DNA of 64,000 bases. Source: an uncultured Muribaculaceae bacterium. Lineage in GTDB: Bacteria; Bacteroidota; Bacteroidia; Bacteroidales; Muribaculaceae. Position 1 is the first letter of the stretch. Every line of letters begins with the position of its first letter. Positions 14,677-22,241 of this stretch are shown one piece after another. The notes below the pieces were generated by a model, which saw nothing but the letters and a program-made list of their open reading frames with translations, was not told where the DNA came from and did not search any database. A program made the position numbers and the translations under genes. The stretch spans positions 1 through 64,000 of the forward strand of contig CANQZG010000019.1 of NCBI GenBank assembly GCA_947628305.1, given 5' to 3'.

Positions 14677-15743
14677 ATGAACCACAAATTCCCTTATCGT
14701 TGGACATTGAAAGATGCCAACTTCACGAAAGACAAAGGAAAAGTCTTTTCGTGTTTCGCTTGCGGGGGGGGTCAACAATGGGCTATAAATTAGCGGGTTA
14801 TGATGTAATCGGATGCAACGAAATTGACCCACGCATGATGTACGCTTATTGCCAAAACCACAACCCCCGATTCCCGTTCCTTGAACCGATTCAGGACTTC
14901 AAGAACCGTGAGGATTTACCACCCGAATTGTTCAAACTTGACATCTTGGACGGGTCGCCCCCTTGTTCTTCATTCTCAACCGCCGGAAGTCGTGAGGATG
15001 GTTGGGGTAAGAAGAAGAAATTCCGCGAGGGTCAGGCGGAACAAGTGCTTGACACGTTGTTTTTCGACTTCATCGAACTTGCCGCCCGGCTTCAACCGAA
15101 AGTTGTTGTCGCTGAAAATGTCAAGGGGCTTTTACTTGGAGAAGCAAAAGCATACGTTGGGAGAATATACCAAGAGTTTGAAGAAGCCGGATATTACGTT
15201 CAACATTGGCTTCTTGATGGCTCAACAATGGGTGTGCCGCAACGTCGTGAACGTGTCTTTTTTGTTTGCTTGCGAAAAGACCTTATCGACAAAGTGCCGA
15301 CCGAATGCAACTTGTTTGACGTGATGCCCCGATTGGTGTTGGGATTCAAGGAAGCACCGATTCTGATGCGTGAATTGACTGACTATTCAGGGCGCGAAAT
15401 CACTTCAAAGATTATCCGCACATTGTGGGATAATAGACAACCGGGCGACATCAACCAAGCGGCGGCAAATGAACGCTTATTTGGTAAGGGGTCAAACTTT
15501 GGGCAATCATACGTCTATCAAGACAAGGTTTGCCCGACCCTGACGGGCAAGGACACATCATTGATTCATTTTGACCAACCGCGCAATTTAGGAACAACCG
15601 AGGTGTGCAGCGTGTCAACATTTCCCCAAGATTACAACTTTGCCGGGCAATCACCGCACTATGTTTGCGGAATGTCCGTGCCGCCCGTGATGATGGCGCA
15701 AGTCGCGTCCGCGATATGGGAACAATGGTTATCAAAATTTTAA
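14677..15743 (+). CDS. C5-cytosine DNA methyltransferase, frameshifted at a G8 tract
   Basis: The gene reads from the ATG at 14677 (MNHKFPYRWTLKDANFTKDK) into a run of eight G (14764-14771), where the frame breaks; one more G would give a continuous 355-aa enzyme. The break falls inside motif I (VFSCFACGGG|STMGYKLAG). Downstream motifs are intact: PPCSSFSTAG (motif IV, catalytic Cys), VAENVKGLL (VI), GVPQRRERVFFV (VIII) and QVASAIWEQW (X). The ORF track start at 14700 is a TTG in the downstream frame, not a plausible start. As assembled the enzyme is off; tract slippage, ribosomal -1 slippage or a sequencing error could each account for it. Confidence 0.85.
14764..14771 (+). repeat. G8 homopolymer in the methyltransferase motif I
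   Basis: Eight consecutive G lie at the exact point where the cytosine methyltransferase frame breaks. Nine (or six) would restore the frame. Poly-G tracts of this length are known substrates of slipped-strand mispairing in phase-variable genes. Confidence 0.8.
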
Positions 15744-15744
15744 T

Positions 15745-15768
15745 TAACTTTGTCTTATAGTAAGACAC
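15745..15768 (+). promoter_or_regulatory. 19-bp palindrome copy 1 with -7 box, upstream of the exonuclease gene
   Basis: TTGTCTTATAGTAAGACAC (15750-15768) is one of at least eight copies of a palindrome in this prophage (consensus GTGTYTYATAGTRAKACAC). A TAACTTTG -7 box at 15745-15752 overlaps its left edge, so a bound protein would probably block the promoter of the gene at 15784. Confidence 0.6.
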
Positions 15769-15783
15769 TAAACTAAAATTACA

Positions 15784-16371
15784 ATGTCAAAATTATTCTT
15801 TTACGACCTTGAAACAACGGGAACAAACCCCGGTCGCCACGGCATCCACCAAATAAGCGGCGAAATCGTGATTGACGGCAAGACCGTTGAAACATTCGAC
15901 TTCAAGGTTCAGCCCAACCCCAAAGCACAAATCGAGGATGCCGCCCTTGAAGTCGGCGGCGTGACCCGTGAACAAATCATGGCTTATCCCCCGATGGGTC
16001 AGGTTTACACGCAGCTTGTCGCAATGCTTTCAAAGTACGTTGACAAGTTCGACAAGACCGACAAATTCCACCTTGTCGGGTACAACAACCGGGGATTCGA
16101 TGATAACTTCTTGCGCGGATTCTTCTTGCAGAACGGCGACAAGTTCTTTGGTTCGTTCTTTTGGGCGGATTCAATCGACGTTCTTGTGCTTGCATCGACA
16201 TTCCTTGCCGACCACCGCGCCGAATTGCAGAACTTCAAACTTGCGACCGTCGCCGACTTCTTGGGCATCGACACGACCGCCGGAAAACTTCACGACGCAT
16301 CCTTTGACATCTTTGTGACAAAGGCGGTGTTCGACTTCATCATGTCGAAATTCATAATGCGTGGGGTATGA
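15784..16371 (+). CDS. DnaQ-like 3'-5' exonuclease
   Basis: The protein is 195 aa with the DEDD exonuclease signature: motif I FYDLETTGTNP (Asp, Glu), motif II in LVGYNNRGFDDNFL, and motif III in KLHDASFDIFVTKAVF. It resembles RNase T and DNA polymerase epsilon subunits and probably proofreads or trims phage DNA. It opens the transcription unit driven from the palindrome-bearing promoter 16-34 bp upstream. Its stop overlaps the next ATG. Confidence 0.85.
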   Translation: MSKLFFYDLETTGTNPGRHGIHQISGEIVIDGKTVETFDFKVQPNPKAQIEDAALEVGGVTREQIMAYPPMGQVYTQLVAMLSKYVDKFDKTDKFHLVGYNNRGFDDNFLRGFFLQNGDKFFGSFFWADSIDVLVLASTFLADHRAELQNFKLATVADFLGIDTTAGKLHDASFDIFVTKAVFDFIMSKFIMRGV

Positions 16372-16610
16372 TGGACAACAAAACATATCACGAGATTTGC
16401 CGCTTCTTGCATCATGGGATGCAAGAACAAGAACAAGTATTGTTTGAGGAACGTATCAGGATTGCAACATCAGTATTGCCCGCGATATGTGAAAACGAGA
16501 TATGCACCGGGTATCACCCGAAACAATGGGCGGAACTTGCCCTTGATTTAGCCGATGCCCTGATTGTTGAAGCGGTCGAGCGCACCAACGAGAATGCACA
16601 ACGCAAATGA
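16368..16610 (+). CDS. Small hypothetical protein (80 aa)
   Basis: A helical soluble protein (YHEICRFLHHGMQEQEQVLFEERIRIATSVLPAIC; WAELALDLADALIVEAVERTNENA). It is coupled by 4-bp overlaps to both the exonuclease gene before it and the methyltransferase gene after it. No domain is recognised. Confidence 0.65.
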   Translation: MMDNKTYHEICRFLHHGMQEQEQVLFEERIRIATSVLPAICENEICTGYHPKQWAELALDLADALIVEAVERTNENAQRK

Positions 16611-17261
16611 ATGAGATTGAAACATTCGGGCGAATAAGCCTTGTCAATGCTGATTGCCTTGAAGTCATGGCGACGTTGCCGGACAACGCCTTTGACCTTG
16701 CAATCGTTGACCCGCCTTATGGCATCGGCATTGACGGGCAAAAGGCTTGCATTTGCAAGAACCCGAAGCACAACCGAAAGCATCACGACACAAAGGGATG
16801 GGATAAATTACCCCCCCCCCATTTATTTTGCTGAATTGCAACGTGTTAGCAAAAATCAAATCATTTGGGGCGCAAATTACTTTGTTCCGATGCTTGACAA
16901 AGGCACAAAAGGTTGGATTGTGTGGTTCAAGGGTCAAACCGGGCTTACAATGTCGGATTGCGAATTGGCTTATTCTTCATTCGATTGCCCGACCCGTGTT
17001 GTCACCATCAACCGATGTGAACTTGCAAAACAACATACAATCCACCCGACCGAAAAGCCAAAATCGCTTTATGGGTGGTTGCTCAACAATTACGCAAAGC
17101 CGGGCGATAAGATTCTTGACACGCACTTGGGGTCGGGGTCGATATGCCTTGCCGCGCATGACCTCAACTTTGAGATGTTGGGAATCGAACTTGATGCCGG
17201 GTATTATCAAGCCGCGAAACAACGTCTTTTGTATCACCAACAACAATTAAAACTTTTCTAA
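16607..17261 (+). CDS. Beta-class DNA methyltransferase (N6-A or N4-C), frameshifted at a C10 tract
   Basis: The first frame (from ATG 16607) carries motif IV, DLAIVDPPYGIGIDG, and stops at 16834 after a run of ten C (16811-16820). The continuation (IYFAELQRVSKNQIIWGANYF ... HPTEKPKSLYGWLLNN ... ILDTHLGSGS, motif I) is in the frame reached with nine C, giving a 217-aa enzyme. DPPY first and the DxHxGSGS motif last is the beta-class order typical of small phage methyltransferases. As in the cytosine enzyme at 14.7 kb, the only defect is at a homopolymer, which points to phase variation or, less likely, a shared sequencing problem. Confidence 0.85.
16811..16820 (+). repeat. C10 homopolymer in the second methyltransferase
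   Basis: Ten consecutive C encode the end of the KLPPP stretch just after motif IV. Nine C would keep the frame open to the motif I half; ten leads to a stop 12 nt later. This is the longest homopolymer I noticed in the window. Confidence 0.8.
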
Positions 17262-17263
17262 CA

Positions 17264-17845
17264 ATGGAAAATCTTAACCGACTTTCGGAGATAGCACACC
17301 AAAACGCCGTTGAACACGGGTTTTGGACTGACAAGCCAAGCGCGGAACATTGCTTGATGCTTGTTGTCACCGAGATTGCCGAAATGGTGGAAGCAGACCG
17401 CGCCGGGAAAATCGCAGTCATTAACCACATTCGCAAACAAAACAACCTTGCCGCCGCGCAGAAAACCCGCTTGATTGATGATGTTGATTCCGCCCCTGAC
17501 TTCAACGCAGCTTTCACCGAAATGGTGAAAAACACCGTCGAGGATGAAATGGCGGATGTCGTGATTCGGCTTCTTGACCTTGCCGGGTCTTTGGGCATCG
17601 ACTTCGACAAGTTCAGCCCGAACAAGTATCATCGAGCATTCGACCGATTCAGTTTTGCCGAAAATGCCTTTGCCCTGACCAAAGGGTTGTGCCGTGAAAA
17701 TATCAACATTTTCAAGCGCATTCAATTCGGCATCCATTATGTCAGCGGGTGGGCAAAGTGTCAGGGCATCAACCTTGATTGGCACGTCCGGGCAAAGATG
17801 CGCTTCAACGCGAATCGCCCCGTCCGGCATGGCAAGAAATATTGA
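17264..17845 (+). CDS. MazG-like nucleotide pyrophosphohydrolase
   Basis: The protein is 193 aa. The metal-binding pattern of all-alpha NTP pyrophosphohydrolases is visible: VVTEIAEMVEADRAG (ExxE) followed by VEDEMADVVIRLLDLAGSLGID (ExxD). Phage MazG proteins adjust nucleotide pools or alarmone levels during infection. It starts 2 bp after the methyltransferase stop, so it is in the same operon. The C-terminal 70 residues look like a poorly conserved extension. Confidence 0.85.
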   Translation: MENLNRLSEIAHQNAVEHGFWTDKPSAEHCLMLVVTEIAEMVEADRAGKIAVINHIRKQNNLAAAQKTRLIDDVDSAPDFNAAFTEMVKNTVEDEMADVVIRLLDLAGSLGIDFDKFSPNKYHRAFDRFSFAENAFALTKGLCRENINIFKRIQFGIHYVSGWAKCQGINLDWHVRAKMRFNANRPVRHGKKY

Positions 17846-17890
17846 TTGCAAGTGTTAAGCAAAAGCAATGCAAATGCACATCAAAAGGAT

Positions 17891-18082
17891 ATGGCACGAA
17901 TGAAATATCTTGTCATTGCGACCAACCCAATCACCGGGGAGCAAGAAGCCTTTTACACCGATTGGTTTCAAGCCGACAATCACTTCAACCCGGATGCCGA
18001 CATGGTTGTGATTGACCTTATCCACCACCTTGTCACATTCGACGGTGAAACGTGGCAAGACATCGAACAAGACCAACTTTAA
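17891..18082 (+). CDS. Small hypothetical protein (63 aa)
   Basis: Starts at the ATG at 17891 (MARMKYLVIATNPITGEQEAFYTDWFQADNHFNPDADMVVIDL); the ORF track start at 17846 is a TTG with an unlikely leader. A short alpha/beta protein preceding SSB in the same direction. Function not recognised. Confidence 0.65.
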   Translation: MARMKYLVIATNPITGEQEAFYTDWFQADNHFNPDADMVVIDLIHHLVTFDGETWQDIEQDQL

Positions 18083-18101
18083 CTTAAAACAATAAACCAT
18101 C

Positions 18102-18476
18102 ATGTTAAAAATCGAAGTTATCGGCAACATCGGAAACGATGCCGAAATCAAAAACATCAACGGCAATGAATGTGTGTCGTTCAACGTCGCAAGTTCCGAG
18201 AAGCGCAACGGCACGGAATACACCACATGGGTGTCCGTCCTGATGAACGGCAACGGGGGCAACCTTACGCAGTATCTTAAAAAGGGCGCGAAAGTGTTTG
18301 TCCGTGGCAACCTTTCGGTCAAGCAATATCAGGGCAACAACGGGCAATGGAACGTCGGCATCAACGTGTCGGCAAGTGAAGTGCAGCTTTGTGGGCTGAA
18401 AAGCGAGAACACCGCCCCGGCGGGCAACAATGACCCATTCGGCGGTCAGCCCGGCGGATATAATCCCACGTTTTGA
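18102..18476 (+). CDS. ssb: Single-stranded DNA-binding protein
   Basis: The protein is 124 aa with a single OB-fold: MLKIEVIGNIGNDAEIKNINGNECVSFNVASSEK, TTWVSVLMNG, YLKKGAKVFVRGNLSVKQYQ. The C-terminal tail is Gly/Pro-rich but ends GGYNPTF rather than the acidic DDxPF of host SSB, so the usual docking tip for host partners is missing. It coats ssDNA in phage replication and recombination. Its stop overlaps the ATG of the resolvase gene. Confidence 0.9.
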   Translation: MLKIEVIGNIGNDAEIKNINGNECVSFNVASSEKRNGTEYTTWVSVLMNGNGGNLTQYLKKGAKVFVRGNLSVKQYQGNNGQWNVGINVSASEVQLCGLKSENTAPAGNNDPFGGQPGGYNPTF

Positions 18477-18991
18477 TGCGCACGAAATATGACATCATCG
18501 TGGGCATCGACCCCGACGTTGACAAAAGCGGGTATGCCGTTTTGAAGTGCAATGAACGCAAGGTGTCAACCCTTGATGCGTTGGGCTTCTTTCAACTTCA
18601 AGCATATTTGACCGCCCTTGCCGACCGCGCCCGCAACCTTGACGTGTCTTTGGTTGTCGTTGTCGAAGCGTCTTGGATGATTCAAGCAAATTGGCACGTC
18701 AATCAGTATGACCGCCGCAATCGTGCCGCCGCAAAGGGTTACGATGTCGGGCGCAATCATCAGGTCGGCAAACTGATTGTCGAGATGTGCAAGGTGAACG
18801 GCATCCCCGTTGTCGAACACATCCCCTTGCGCAAGTGTTGGGCGGGCAAAGACCGCAAGATTACACACGAAGAATTGACGCAGTTTTGCCCGGTTGACAA
18901 GACCCGCACAAATCAGGAAATGCGCGATGCCGCGTTGCTTGCGTGGTGTTATGCTGATTTCCCCATCCGTGTGAATCCCCGCAAGGGTTGA
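18476..18991 (+). CDS. RuvC-like Holliday-junction resolvase
   Basis: The protein is 171 aa from the ATG at 18476 (overlapping the ssb stop). The RNase H-like nuclease motifs are visible: IIVGIDPDVDKSGYAVL (first Asp), LVVVVEASW (Glu) and NQEMRDAALLAWCYA (final Asp). It probably resolves branched DNA before packaging. It ends the early operon; a palindrome-bearing promoter follows. Confidence 0.82.
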   Translation: MRTKYDIIVGIDPDVDKSGYAVLKCNERKVSTLDALGFFQLQAYLTALADRARNLDVSLVVVVEASWMIQANWHVNQYDRRNRAAAKGYDVGRNHQVGKLIVEMCKVNGIPVVEHIPLRKCWAGKDRKITHEELTQFCPVDKTRTNQEMRDAALLAWCYADFPIRVNPRKG

Positions 18992-19023
18992 ATAACTTTT
19001 TTACTTTTTTTTTTCGATAAAGC

Positions 19024-19054
19024 GTGTTTCATAGTGATACACGCTTTATTTTTG
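19024..19054 (+). promoter_or_regulatory. 19-bp palindrome copy 2 with -7 box, before the packaging genes
   Basis: GTGTTTCATAGTGATACAC (19024-19042) lies 4 bp before TATTTTTG (19047-19054). The palindrome occupies the position of the -33 element and spacer, so its ligand would either replace or block normal promoter recognition. The extended arms (ATAAAGCGTGT / ACACGCTTTAT) followed by TTTTTG could also act as a weak terminator of the early operon. Confidence 0.6.
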
Positions 19055-19085
19055 CACCCAAATTCACCAATCAAAATCGCAAAAT

Positions 19086-19640
19086 ATGAAACCGATTGAT
19101 TTTCCGCAGTCCACAAAGGTATTGCAGAAGCCGGAAGATATGTTCGACGCGGATTGCAAGCCGTTACCCGTTTGGAGCGACGGCAAACAATGCGTGTCGT
19201 GTTGGCGACCGACTTTCAAAGAACGTGTCCGCATCTTGTTCATGGGCAAGGTGTGGTTGGGCGTAAATGCCGGATATTCGCAACCGCCCGTTTACCTGAC
19301 CGGGGAAACGCCCTTTGTTATGCCCCCGTTTTTCGCCCGTGTGCGCCTTTGGCTTGAAGATGGGTGGGATAATATCAAAGAAGCCGCAAAAGCCGTCAGG
19401 AGTGCCGCAAAAGAGCGCGGCAAGCGCATTCATTTCGTGTGTGGATTCCTGATTTCCCTTGTTGTCGGATTTTTCTTGCCGATTCTTGGCTTGTTTGCCG
19501 GAAGTGTCGCCGGAGCAATCAAGGAATGGTGGGATTCCAAAGGTCACGGCGCGGTCGAACTGATAGACTTTGTGTTTACTTGTTTCGGAGCGGTCGCCGC
19601 CCTGATTCCGTCTTTCATTCTTCATTCAATCGTGTGGTGA
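19086..19640 (+). CDS. Phage protein with C-terminal membrane helices
   Basis: The protein is 184 aa and looks bipartite. The first 75 residues (MKPIDFPQSTKVLQKPEDM ... CVSCWRPTFKERVRILFMGKVWLGV) match a small stand-alone Bacteroidetes phage protein type. The rest has a charged helix and two membrane segments (about 118-145 and 160-183; FLISLVVGFFLPILGLFAGSVAGAI, FTCFGAVAALIPSFI). It may be a fusion. It is the first gene after the 19-kb regulatory palindrome. Function unknown; its stop overlaps the next ATG. Confidence 0.7.
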   Translation: MKPIDFPQSTKVLQKPEDMFDADCKPLPVWSDGKQCVSCWRPTFKERVRILFMGKVWLGVNAGYSQPPVYLTGETPFVMPPFFARVRLWLEDGWDNIKEAAKAVRSAAKERGKRIHFVCGFLISLVVGFFLPILGLFAGSVAGAIKEWWDSKGHGAVELIDFVFTCFGAVAALIPSFILHSIVW

Positions 19641-20194
19641 TGGCAAAGACAAGCAAAGCAAGAATCACCGACCTTGTGGGTGACAACCTCAATTTCAACA
19701 AGGGAACGCAGTATGGCGACCACCTGATGGATGAATCCTTGCGTCAATTCGGGTTGGGTCGTTCAATCCTTATCGACAAGAACAACCGAATCATCGCCGG
19801 AAACAAGACCACCGAAAAGGCGGGCGAATTGGGTTTTGAAGATGTCCTTGTCGTTGAAACCGACGGCAAAACCCTTGTCGCCGTGAAGCGCACCGACATT
19901 GACTTGGATTCAAAAGCCGGACGCGAACTTGCCCTTGCCGACAATGCGACCGCCAAAGCAAACCTTGAATGGGATGAAGAAGCGATTGCAAAGGCATCCG
20001 AAACATTCGGCATTGTTCCGACCGATTGGGGCGTGAACATCGAGGGGTTTGCCGATGATGAAGAACCCGAAGAAGAACCGACCAAAAAGGAGATTTCCAC
20101 CCGCCTGATTGTCGAGTGCAAGGACGTAACCAAATTGTCAATGCTTTTTTCCGAACTGCAAGACCGAGGCTTTGAAGTTGAGTTGAAAGAGTAA
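19640..20194 (+). CDS. ParB-like nuclease-domain protein
   Basis: The protein is 184 aa from the ATG at 19640; the ORF track start at 19439 runs over the previous gene. It has the ParB/Sulfiredoxin-like pattern LRQFGLGRSILIDKNNRIIAGNKTTEKAGELGFEDVLVVET followed by ELALADNATAKANLEWDEEAI. Such proteins commonly sit before terminase genes in phages. A short acidic linker leads to a small C-terminal domain. It could be a DNA-binding or nuclease factor for packaging; no help from a plasmid-type partition context. Confidence 0.82.
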   Translation: MAKTSKARITDLVGDNLNFNKGTQYGDHLMDESLRQFGLGRSILIDKNNRIIAGNKTTEKAGELGFEDVLVVETDGKTLVAVKRTDIDLDSKAGRELALADNATAKANLEWDEEAIAKASETFGIVPTDWGVNIEGFADDEEPEEEPTKKEISTRLIVECKDVTKLSMLFSELQDRGFEVELKE

Positions 20195-20234
20195 TGAAAG
20201 TAATTTTTTCAGGCTAAAAAAGAGATAACCGCAA

Positions 20235-20744
20235 ATGGCAAAGTACAATAAAAAGATGGTTGAAAGGATTGTCGGGCTTATCAAGTCGGACACTTACACC
20301 ATTGCCGAAATTTGCCGTCAAGTCGGAATCAACCAAAAGACTTTTCACGAATGGATTAACACCCACGAAGAATTTGCCCTTGCGGTCGAGGAAGCACGGG
20401 CGGAACTGATGCAGTCAATGGCGATGGTTGCCAAGAAGTCCTTGCGGCGCAAGTTAGAGGGTTACGACGTGACGGAAACACGCACCGTCACCGTGCCAAG
20501 TAGCAAACTTGACAAAGAGGGAAACCCGTTGCCGAAAATTAAGGAACAAATCACCACAAAGAAGCACATCGCCGCCGACACGACCGCAATTATTTTCACC
20601 CTGACCAACGGCGACCCCGACCATTGGCGCAACCGTCAATCAACCGAAGTGACGGGCAAGGACGGGCAAGACCTATTCGCCAAAAAGACCGATGAAGAAT
20701 TGGCGGCGATGATTCAGGACTTGCAACGCAAATTGGATTCCTGA
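20235..20744 (+). CDS. Terminase small subunit
   Basis: The protein is 169 aa. The N-terminal helix-turn-helix (VERIVGLIKSDTYTIAEICRQVGINQKTFHEWINTHEEFALAVEEARAEL) is typical of small terminases that recognise packaging sites. The middle region (KHIAADTTAIIFTLTNGDPDHWRNRQ) is the conserved terminase small-subunit core of such phages. It is directly coupled (TGATG) to the large subunit. Confidence 0.88.
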   Translation: MAKYNKKMVERIVGLIKSDTYTIAEICRQVGINQKTFHEWINTHEEFALAVEEARAELMQSMAMVAKKSLRRKLEGYDVTETRTVTVPSSKLDKEGNPLPKIKEQITTKKHIAADTTAIIFTLTNGDPDHWRNRQSTEVTGKDGQDLFAKKTDEELAAMIQDLQRKLDS

Positions 20745-22210
20745 TGAAGCGGGCGGACATGGTGCAATATATCAAAGCAATGCAAGAACGACTTGTGCGT
20801 GAAAGTCGTTCCGATTTGTTGCGTTTCACCCTTTCCACCATGCCGACCTTTCGCCCGGCAGACTTTCACCGCCGTTATTATTCGGTGCTGACTGACTTTG
20901 CGCACGGCGACATCAAGAAACTTATGGTCTTTATGCCCCCGCAACACGGCAAGTCCGAGGGTTCAACCCGACGTTTGCCGTCTTTCCTTTTGGGGTTGTG
21001 TCCTGACAACCGATTGGCGATTGTGTCCTACAATGCGCCGAAAGCCCGCAAATTCAACCGCGAAATCCAACGCATCATTGATTCCCCGGAGTATCAAGCC
21101 ATTTTCCCCGACACTTGTTTGAATGCTTCTAATGTCACGACCATTGCCGGGTCGTGGTTACGCAATGCCGATGAATGCGAAATTGTCGGGCATCGCGGGG
21201 GCTTCAAGACCGTTGGTGTCGGCGGTGCTTTGACGGGTGAACCCGTTGACATCCTGATTATGGATGATATTTACAAGGACGCGAAAACGGCATGGTCACC
21301 GATTGTCCGGGAATCCGTGTCGGATTGGTATGATACCGTTGCCGAAACCCGACTTCACAACGATTCCCAACAACTGATTGTCTTTACCCGGTGGCATGAA
21401 GATGATTTGGCGGGCAAGTTATTGAGGGAACAAGGGGTTTATGACCCCGTGGAAAACCCCAACGGATGGGTCGTTGTCGTGTATCAGGCAATAAAAGAGG
21501 GCGCACCGACCGAATATGACCCACGGCAAGAGGGTGAAGCCCTTTGGGAAGAACGGCATTCGCGTGAAAAGTTGCTTGCCACACGCAAGCGCAATCCGCA
21601 AGTGTTCGATTCCCTTTATCAGCAAAACCCGCAACCCCGCGAGGGTCTTATGTACGAAAACGGGTTTGTCGAATATGAGATTCGCCCGGCGACACAATAT
21701 TGCATCCGCAAGGCTTATGTTGACGTGGCGGACACGGGCAAGGACTATTTGTGCGGCATCATCTATGATGAAACCGAACACGGCAATTATCTTGTCGATG
21801 TGCTTTACACCACCCGCCCGGTCGAGTACACCGAACCCGCCCTTGCCAAGATGCTGACCAAACACGGCGTTGGCGAATGTGTCATTGAAGCGAACAACGG
21901 CGGTCGCCTTTTCAAGAACAATGTTGAAAAGCAATGCCGATTGTTGGGCAATGCCAAAACCCGCTTCATGGCATTTCACCAAACCGAAAACAAGGACATC
22001 CGCATTTATGAACATTCGGCGATGGTGCAGAACCTCACATTCATGCCGATGGGGTGGAAACGCCTTTTCCCTGAATTTGCGAAAGCGATATGCGGTTACT
22101 TGAAAGCCGGGCAAAATGAACACGACGATGCGCCCGACGCATTGACGGGAACAATCGAGAAAAGAAGAAAACGCGCACGAAACGGGGTTGCATCCCTTTT
22201 TGGGCGTTAA
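20744..22210 (+). CDS. Terminase large subunit
   Basis: The protein is 488 aa. The ATPase has Walker A VFMPPQHGKSEGS and Walker B VDILIMDDIYKD, followed by the coupling motif region LIVFTRWHEDDLAG. The RNase H-like nuclease half starts at KAYVDVADTGKDYLCGIIYD, with a later Asp-rich ENEHDDAPDALTG-type motif (GQNEHDDAPDALTG) near the end. It is the DNA-packaging motor. Complete by length. Confidence 0.95.
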   Translation: MKRADMVQYIKAMQERLVRESRSDLLRFTLSTMPTFRPADFHRRYYSVLTDFAHGDIKKLMVFMPPQHGKSEGSTRRLPSFLLGLCPDNRLAIVSYNAPKARKFNREIQRIIDSPEYQAIFPDTCLNASNVTTIAGSWLRNADECEIVGHRGGFKTVGVGGALTGEPVDILIMDDIYKDAKTAWSPIVRESVSDWYDTVAETRLHNDSQQLIVFTRWHEDDLAGKLLREQGVYDPVENPNGWVVVVYQAIKEGAPTEYDPRQEGEALWEERHSREKLLATRKRNPQVFDSLYQQNPQPREGLMYENGFVEYEIRPATQYCIRKAYVDVADTGKDYLCGIIYDETEHGNYLVDVLYTTRPVEYTEPALAKMLTKHGVGECVIEANNGGRLFKNNVEKQCRLLGNAKTRFMAFHQTENKDIRIYEHSAMVQNLTFMPMGWKRLFPEFAKAICGYLKAGQNEHDDAPDALTGTIEKRRKRARNGVASLFGR

Positions 22211-22211
22211 T

Positions 22212-22230
22212 GTGTATCACTATAAAACAC
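22212..22230 (+). promoter_or_regulatory. 19-bp palindrome copy 3 before the portal gene
   Basis: GTGTATCACTATAAAACAC lies between the terminase stop and the portal ATG (22242). Its reverse complement, GTGTTTTATAGTGATACAC, is identical to the reverse complement of the copy at 32250. Only 11 bp separate it from the start codon, so it would act in the leader or on an internal promoter. Confidence 0.55.
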
Positions 22231-22241
22231 CAAGTGAACAA

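Noticed and set aside
14700-15743. ORF-track version of the cytosine methyltransferase starting at 14700
   Set aside because: That start is a TTG in the downstream frame and gives a nonsense N-terminus; the true N-terminus is in the other frame from 14677.
11615-17880. Recurring GCAATGCAAATGC / GCATTGCATTTGC words as replication iterons
   Set aside because: The few copies (near 3450, 11625, 17866, 53518) vary in order and spacing and mostly lie in coding sequence; not enough to call an origin.
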